NCBI GenBank assembly: GCA_964016885.1
Contig: OZ024747.1
Coordinates: 2,421,762 to 2,485,761, forward strand
DNA length: 64,000 nucleotides
Reading direction: 5' to 3'
DNA from: Eledone cirrhosa
Lineage: Eukaryota; Mollusca; Cephalopoda; Octopoda; Eledonidae
In this document: positions 59,991 to 64,000 of the stretch, in pieces
Layout of the letters: each line of letters starts with the position of its first letter
Position numbering within the stretch: the stretch's first letter is position 1
Made by a program: the position numbers and the translations under genes
Notes under the pieces: model-generated
What the model was told of the DNA's origin: nothing
What the model saw: only the letters and a program-made list of their open reading frames with translations
Database searches by the model: none

Positions 59991-62703
59991 CAACACCCTC
60001 ACCACTATACCCCACACCTCCACTATGGTCTATAGTCCAACACCCTCACCACTATACCACACACCTCCACTATGGTCTACAGTCCAACACCCTCACCACT
60101 ATACCACACACCTCCACTATGGTCTATAGTCCAACACCCTCACCACTATACCACACACCTCCACTATGGTCTATAGTCCAACACCCTCACCACTATATCA
60201 CACACCTCCACTATAGTCTATAGTCCAACACCCTCACCACTATACCACACACCTCCACTATGGTCTATAGTCCAACACCCTCACCACTATACCACACACC
60301 TCCACTATAGTCTATAGTCCAACACCCTCACCACTATACCACACACCTCCACTATGGTCTATAGTCCAACACCCTCACCACTATACCACACACCTCCACT
60401 ATGGTCTATAGTCCAACACCCTCACCACTATACCACACACCTCCACTATGGTCTATAGTCCAACACCCTCACCACTATACCACACACTTCCACTATGGTC
60501 TATAGTCCAACACCCTCACCACTATACCACACACCTCCACTATGGTCTATAGTCCAACACCCTCACCACTATACCACACACCTCCACTATAGTCTATAGT
60601 CCAACACCCTCACCACTATACCACACACCTCCACTATGGTCTATAGTCCAACACCCTCACCACTATACCACACACCTCCACTATAGTCTATAGTCCAACA
60701 CCCTCACCACTATACCACACACCTCCACTATGGTCTATAGTCCAACACCCTCACCACTATACCACACACCTCCACTATAGTCTATAGTCCAACACCCTCA
60801 CCACTATACCACACACCTCCACTATGGTCTATAGTCCAACACCCTCACCACTATACCACACACCTCCACTATAGTCTATAGTCCAACACCCTCACCACTA
60901 TACCACACACCTCCACTATGGTCTACAGTCCAACACCCTCACCACTATACCACACACCTCCACTATAGTCTATAGTCCAACACCCTCACCACTATACCAC
61001 ACACCTCCACTATGGTCTATAGTCCAACACCCTTACCACTATACCACACACCTCCACTATGGTCTACAGTCCAACACCCTCACCACTATACCACACACCT
61101 CCACTATAGTCTATAGTCCAACACCCTCACCACTATACCACACACCTCCACTATGGTCTATAGTCCAACACCCTCACCACTATACCACACACCTCCACTA
61201 TGGTCTATAGTCCAACACCCTCACCACTATACCACACACCTCCACTATGGTCTATAGTCCAACACCCTCACCACTATACCCCACACCTCCACTATAGTCT
61301 ATAGTCCAACACCCTTACCACTATACCACACACCTCCACTATAGTCTATAGTCCAACACCCTCACCACTATACCACACACCTCCACTATAGTCTATAGTC
61401 CAACACCCTTACCACTACACCCCACACCTCCACTATTGTCTATAGTCCAACACCCTCACCACTATACCACACACCTCCACTATGGTCTATAGTCCAACAC
61501 TCTCACCACTATACCACACACCTCCACTATGGTCTATAGTCCAACACCCTCACCACTATACCACACACCTCCACTATGGTCTATAGTCCAACACTCTCAC
61601 CACTATACCACACACCTCCACTATGGTCTATAGTCCAACACTCTTACCACTATACCACACACCTCCACTATGGTCTACAGTCCAACACCCTCACCACTAT
61701 ACCACACACCTCCACTATGGTCTATAGTCCAACACTCTTACCACTATACCACACACCTCCACTATGGTCTATAGTCCAACACCCTCACCACTATACCACA
61801 CACCTCCACTATAGTCTATAGTCCAACACCCTCACCACTATACCACACACCTCCACTATGGTCTACAGTCCAACACCCTCACCACTATACCACACACCTC
61901 CACTATAGTCTATAGTCCAACACCCTCACCACTATACCACACACCTCCACTATGGTCTATAGTCCAACACCCTCACCACTATACCCCACACCTCCACTAT
62001 AGTCTATAGTCCAACACCCTCACCACTATACCACACACCTCCACTATGGTCTATAGTCCAACACCCTCACCACTATACCACACACCTCCACTATGGTCTA
62101 TAGTCCAACACTCTTACCACTATACCACACACCTCCACTATGGTCTATAGTCCAACACCCTCAGCACTATACCACACACCTCCACTATGGTCTATAGTCC
62201 AACACCCTTACCACTATACCACACACCTCCACTATGGTCTATAGTCCAACACCCTTACCACTATACCACACACCTCCACTATGGTCTATAGTCCAACACC
62301 CTCACCACTATACCACACACCTCCACTATGGTCTATAGTCCAACACCCTTACCACTATACCACACACCTCCACTATGGTCTATAGTCCAACACCCTTACC
62401 ACTATACCACACACCTCCACTATGGTCTATAGTCCAACACCCTCACCACTATACCACACACCTCCACTATGGTCTATAGTCCAACACCCTTACCACTATA
62501 CCACACATCTCCACTATGGTCTATAGTCCAACACCCTTACCACTATACCACACACCTCCACTATGGTCTATAGTCCAACACCCTTACCACTATACCACAC
62601 ACCTCCACTATGGTCTATAGTCCAACACCTTCACCACTATACCACACACGTTCACTATGGTCTATAGTCCAACACCCTCACCACTATGCCACACACCTCC
62701 ACA
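59991..62703. repeat. 2.7 kb satellite, 47-bp unit, about 57 copies
   Basis: The unit is CCAACACCCTCACCACTATA CCACACACCTCCACTATGGTCTATAGT. Known positions mutate between copies: ATGG/ATAG, CTATAG/CTACAG and CCCTCACC/CCCTTACC, in local runs. The 47-bp period is visible in unit starts such as 60,037 and 60,084. The ATAG form, ACTATAG-T-CTATAGT, is a perfect inverted repeat. The unit is not a multiple of three, so frames are short. Confidence 0.98.
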
Positions 62704-63568
62704 TATAGTGTACTTATTTAAAGCTTGATAAACACAGTGTATAGATAAACCTACTAACACATATGAAATAAAGAAGAGATAGGCACTATAGAATTATTAT
62801 TTCTAGCTTAGATAGAGATTAAATCAGTCTCTTTTTTCCCCATCCTCTCTTTCTCCCTGCTCTTATAGATAATTTGAAAAGACATTGCAGAAATGTTGCT
62901 TATTCTAATACCTCAGCTTCTCAAAGTCTCTAACAACTAGACTTTTTTAAAATAGAAAATAAATAAAAATATGTTACTTCAATTAAACTGATTCATGTAA
63001 CCATATCTTTGATTTTTGCATCAAAAGCTACTTTCTAAATGTCGTTTACCTCTAATTATAAGAGGAGACTTTTTACCCCATAATTAGTGGACTTTTTATC
63101 AGCACTAAATTAGAGATTTGTTATAAATCTATAACATAATTATAGGTGAATAAGTTGGTGGAACTCTGATTCAGACCTTCGTTAGGTTTACTTGTACACA
63201 CTATAAGAATCCAAGGTAGAGTTTCCATTTTTCTTCTACTATGGGAACCATAAACAGTCTGTCATTGGCTATAACAGATATAGCATCGTTGATAAGACTG
63301 CAGACCCCTCTCTCACTTTATCTCTCTATCTATTTATACCTCTTTATATATTGCTCTCTTTCTCATACTCATTCTGTTCTCCACTCTCACTTTCTCTCAT
63401 ATCCACACACAACACAAACCAAGATACATAATACAGCTTGCATACATCAGCAGCAGTGACTGTACAACGGTTCTACAGCAGGATGCACATCTCAGTTAAC
63501 ATTACACAGAGAAAGATTTAAACAGCATCAGTGAGTTTATTGTCTGTTATTTCTTTATTTTATTTTAG
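62704..63568. other. Unassigned, repeat-poor interval
   Basis: AT-rich, with a pyrimidine-rich stretch at 63,305-63,410 and a 72-codon frame starting at 63,241 without recognisable features. Confidence 0.45.
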
Positions 63569-63649
63569 TCACTTAGATAGGACTTGTGAAAGAAGACAAA
63601 AAACACAAGAACTACACTACAAGTGGACATTTCTTACTTATTAAAACTC
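63569..63649 (+). other. Possible non-coding exon
   Basis: A strong acceptor, TTATTTCTTTATTTTATTTTAG, ends at 63,568, and a consensus donor GTAAGT starts at 63,650. The 81 nt between have stops in all three frames, so if real it would be untranslated. The neighbourhood is free of transposons, unlike most of the window. Confidence 0.25.
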
Positions 63650-64000
63650 GTAAGTATCATTAGGTTTTTCTTCAACAATCTATTTATATCACTTTTTTCA
63701 TAACAACATAAAACTATAAAATACTTTAATTTCTTCCGGAGGAATGTTTGTATGTTCTAATGTTTATAAATGTACCAGTAATATCCTTATGTATTAAAGA
63801 CTTATTCCATTAATGTGTAGTAATTCTGAAGAATTATTTAAATAACGAAGATTTTTACCAGAGTTTTGTTGCATCTCCAAATTATAGTAATTATAGTTGT
63901 GACTACTGGAATTAACTTAGAATTCTTTTTCAACGAACTTTGAAGACTTTTACATATTTCTTACTTAGTTCCTCGTTTCTCTTTAGACCTTCTGTTCACT
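63650..64000. other. Unassigned interval
   Basis: AT-rich; nothing supported. Confidence 0.5.

Noticed and set aside
59770..60129. His/Thr-rich 119-codon frame, and Gly-rich frame on the other strand.
   Set aside because: Both read the (CAC)n tract and the first satellite units.
63305..63410. Pyrimidine-rich tract with TTTATATATTG considered as a promoter.
   Set aside because: TATA-like strings are everywhere in this AT-rich DNA and there is no transcription start evidence.

Overview
The window reads as non-coding, repeat-dominated animal DNA, most likely from a coleoid cephalopod and probably an octopus. The grounds are: no prokaryote-like gene density; very many (TA)n and (CA)n microsatellites; dozens of tRNA-headed SINE copies of the kind I associate with octopus genomes; 3' ends of RTE-type LINEs ending in (GATGAT)n; and a Penelope-like element. 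Species assignment is inference, because no search was possible. Most long open frames are by-products of tandem repeats whose unit length is a multiple of three, or of dinucleotide tracts.

Names used in the entries. SINE-A: about 180-210 bp, tRNA-like head with a B box resembling GTTCAAATC, and a body containing GATAAAATAAAGTACCAG. It has a long-tailed form with an extra T-rich block before the GGCCTTGTGCC motif, and a short-tailed form without that block. SINE-B: a different tRNA-like head (A box TGGCTTAGTGG, B box GTTCAATTC); its full-length copies end in the RTE-1 tail. RTE-1: a non-LTR retrotransposon whose 3' end reads ...GACGTAAAACGATGATGATG. When it lies on the minus strand the window shows CATCATCATCGTTTTACGTC.

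Layout. 1-5.4 kb: a broken LINE reverse transcriptase, the first SINEs, two foldback/TIR elements and a 1.3 kb minisatellite. 5.4-16.5 kb: microsatellites, RTE-1 3' ends and an unusual density of palindromes, including a foldback with 243-bp arms at 14.3-15.0 kb. 16.7-18.2 kb: the best RTE-1 copy, with reverse transcriptase C-terminus, a PHD-like zinc finger and the 3' tail. 18.4-25.2 kb: minisatellites, a second LINE family (20.25-20.82 kb), TIR elements and SINEs. 26.2-27.8 kb: a decayed Penelope-like GIY-YIG endonuclease and its probable 3' flank. 28-36 kb: minisatellites and a third LINE 3' end (34.6-35.5 kb). 36-43 kb: dispersed repeats, SINE clusters and one possible host exon (40,437-40,711). 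43.3-45.8 kb: two arrays built from the same repeat. 46-53 kb: SINE-rich, with a 1.3 kb (GGT)-rich minisatellite and one possible short host exon on the minus strand (47,534-47,623). 54.15-55.06 kb: a non-autonomous Helitron. 59.0-59.8 kb: a decayed RTE-1 copy, followed by a 2.7 kb 47-bp satellite (60.0-62.7 kb). The last 1.3 kb is largely repeat-free.

How the parts relate. SINE-B and RTE-1 share their 3' tail, which suggests SINE-B is moved by RTE-1 enzymes. TIR/MITE and foldback elements appear to supply many of the long hairpins, and several minisatellites look like amplified transposon ends or SINE heads. I found no complete cellular gene, no rRNA or functional tRNA gene and no CRISPR array. 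Three short open or splice-flanked segments are offered as candidate exons at low to moderate confidence.
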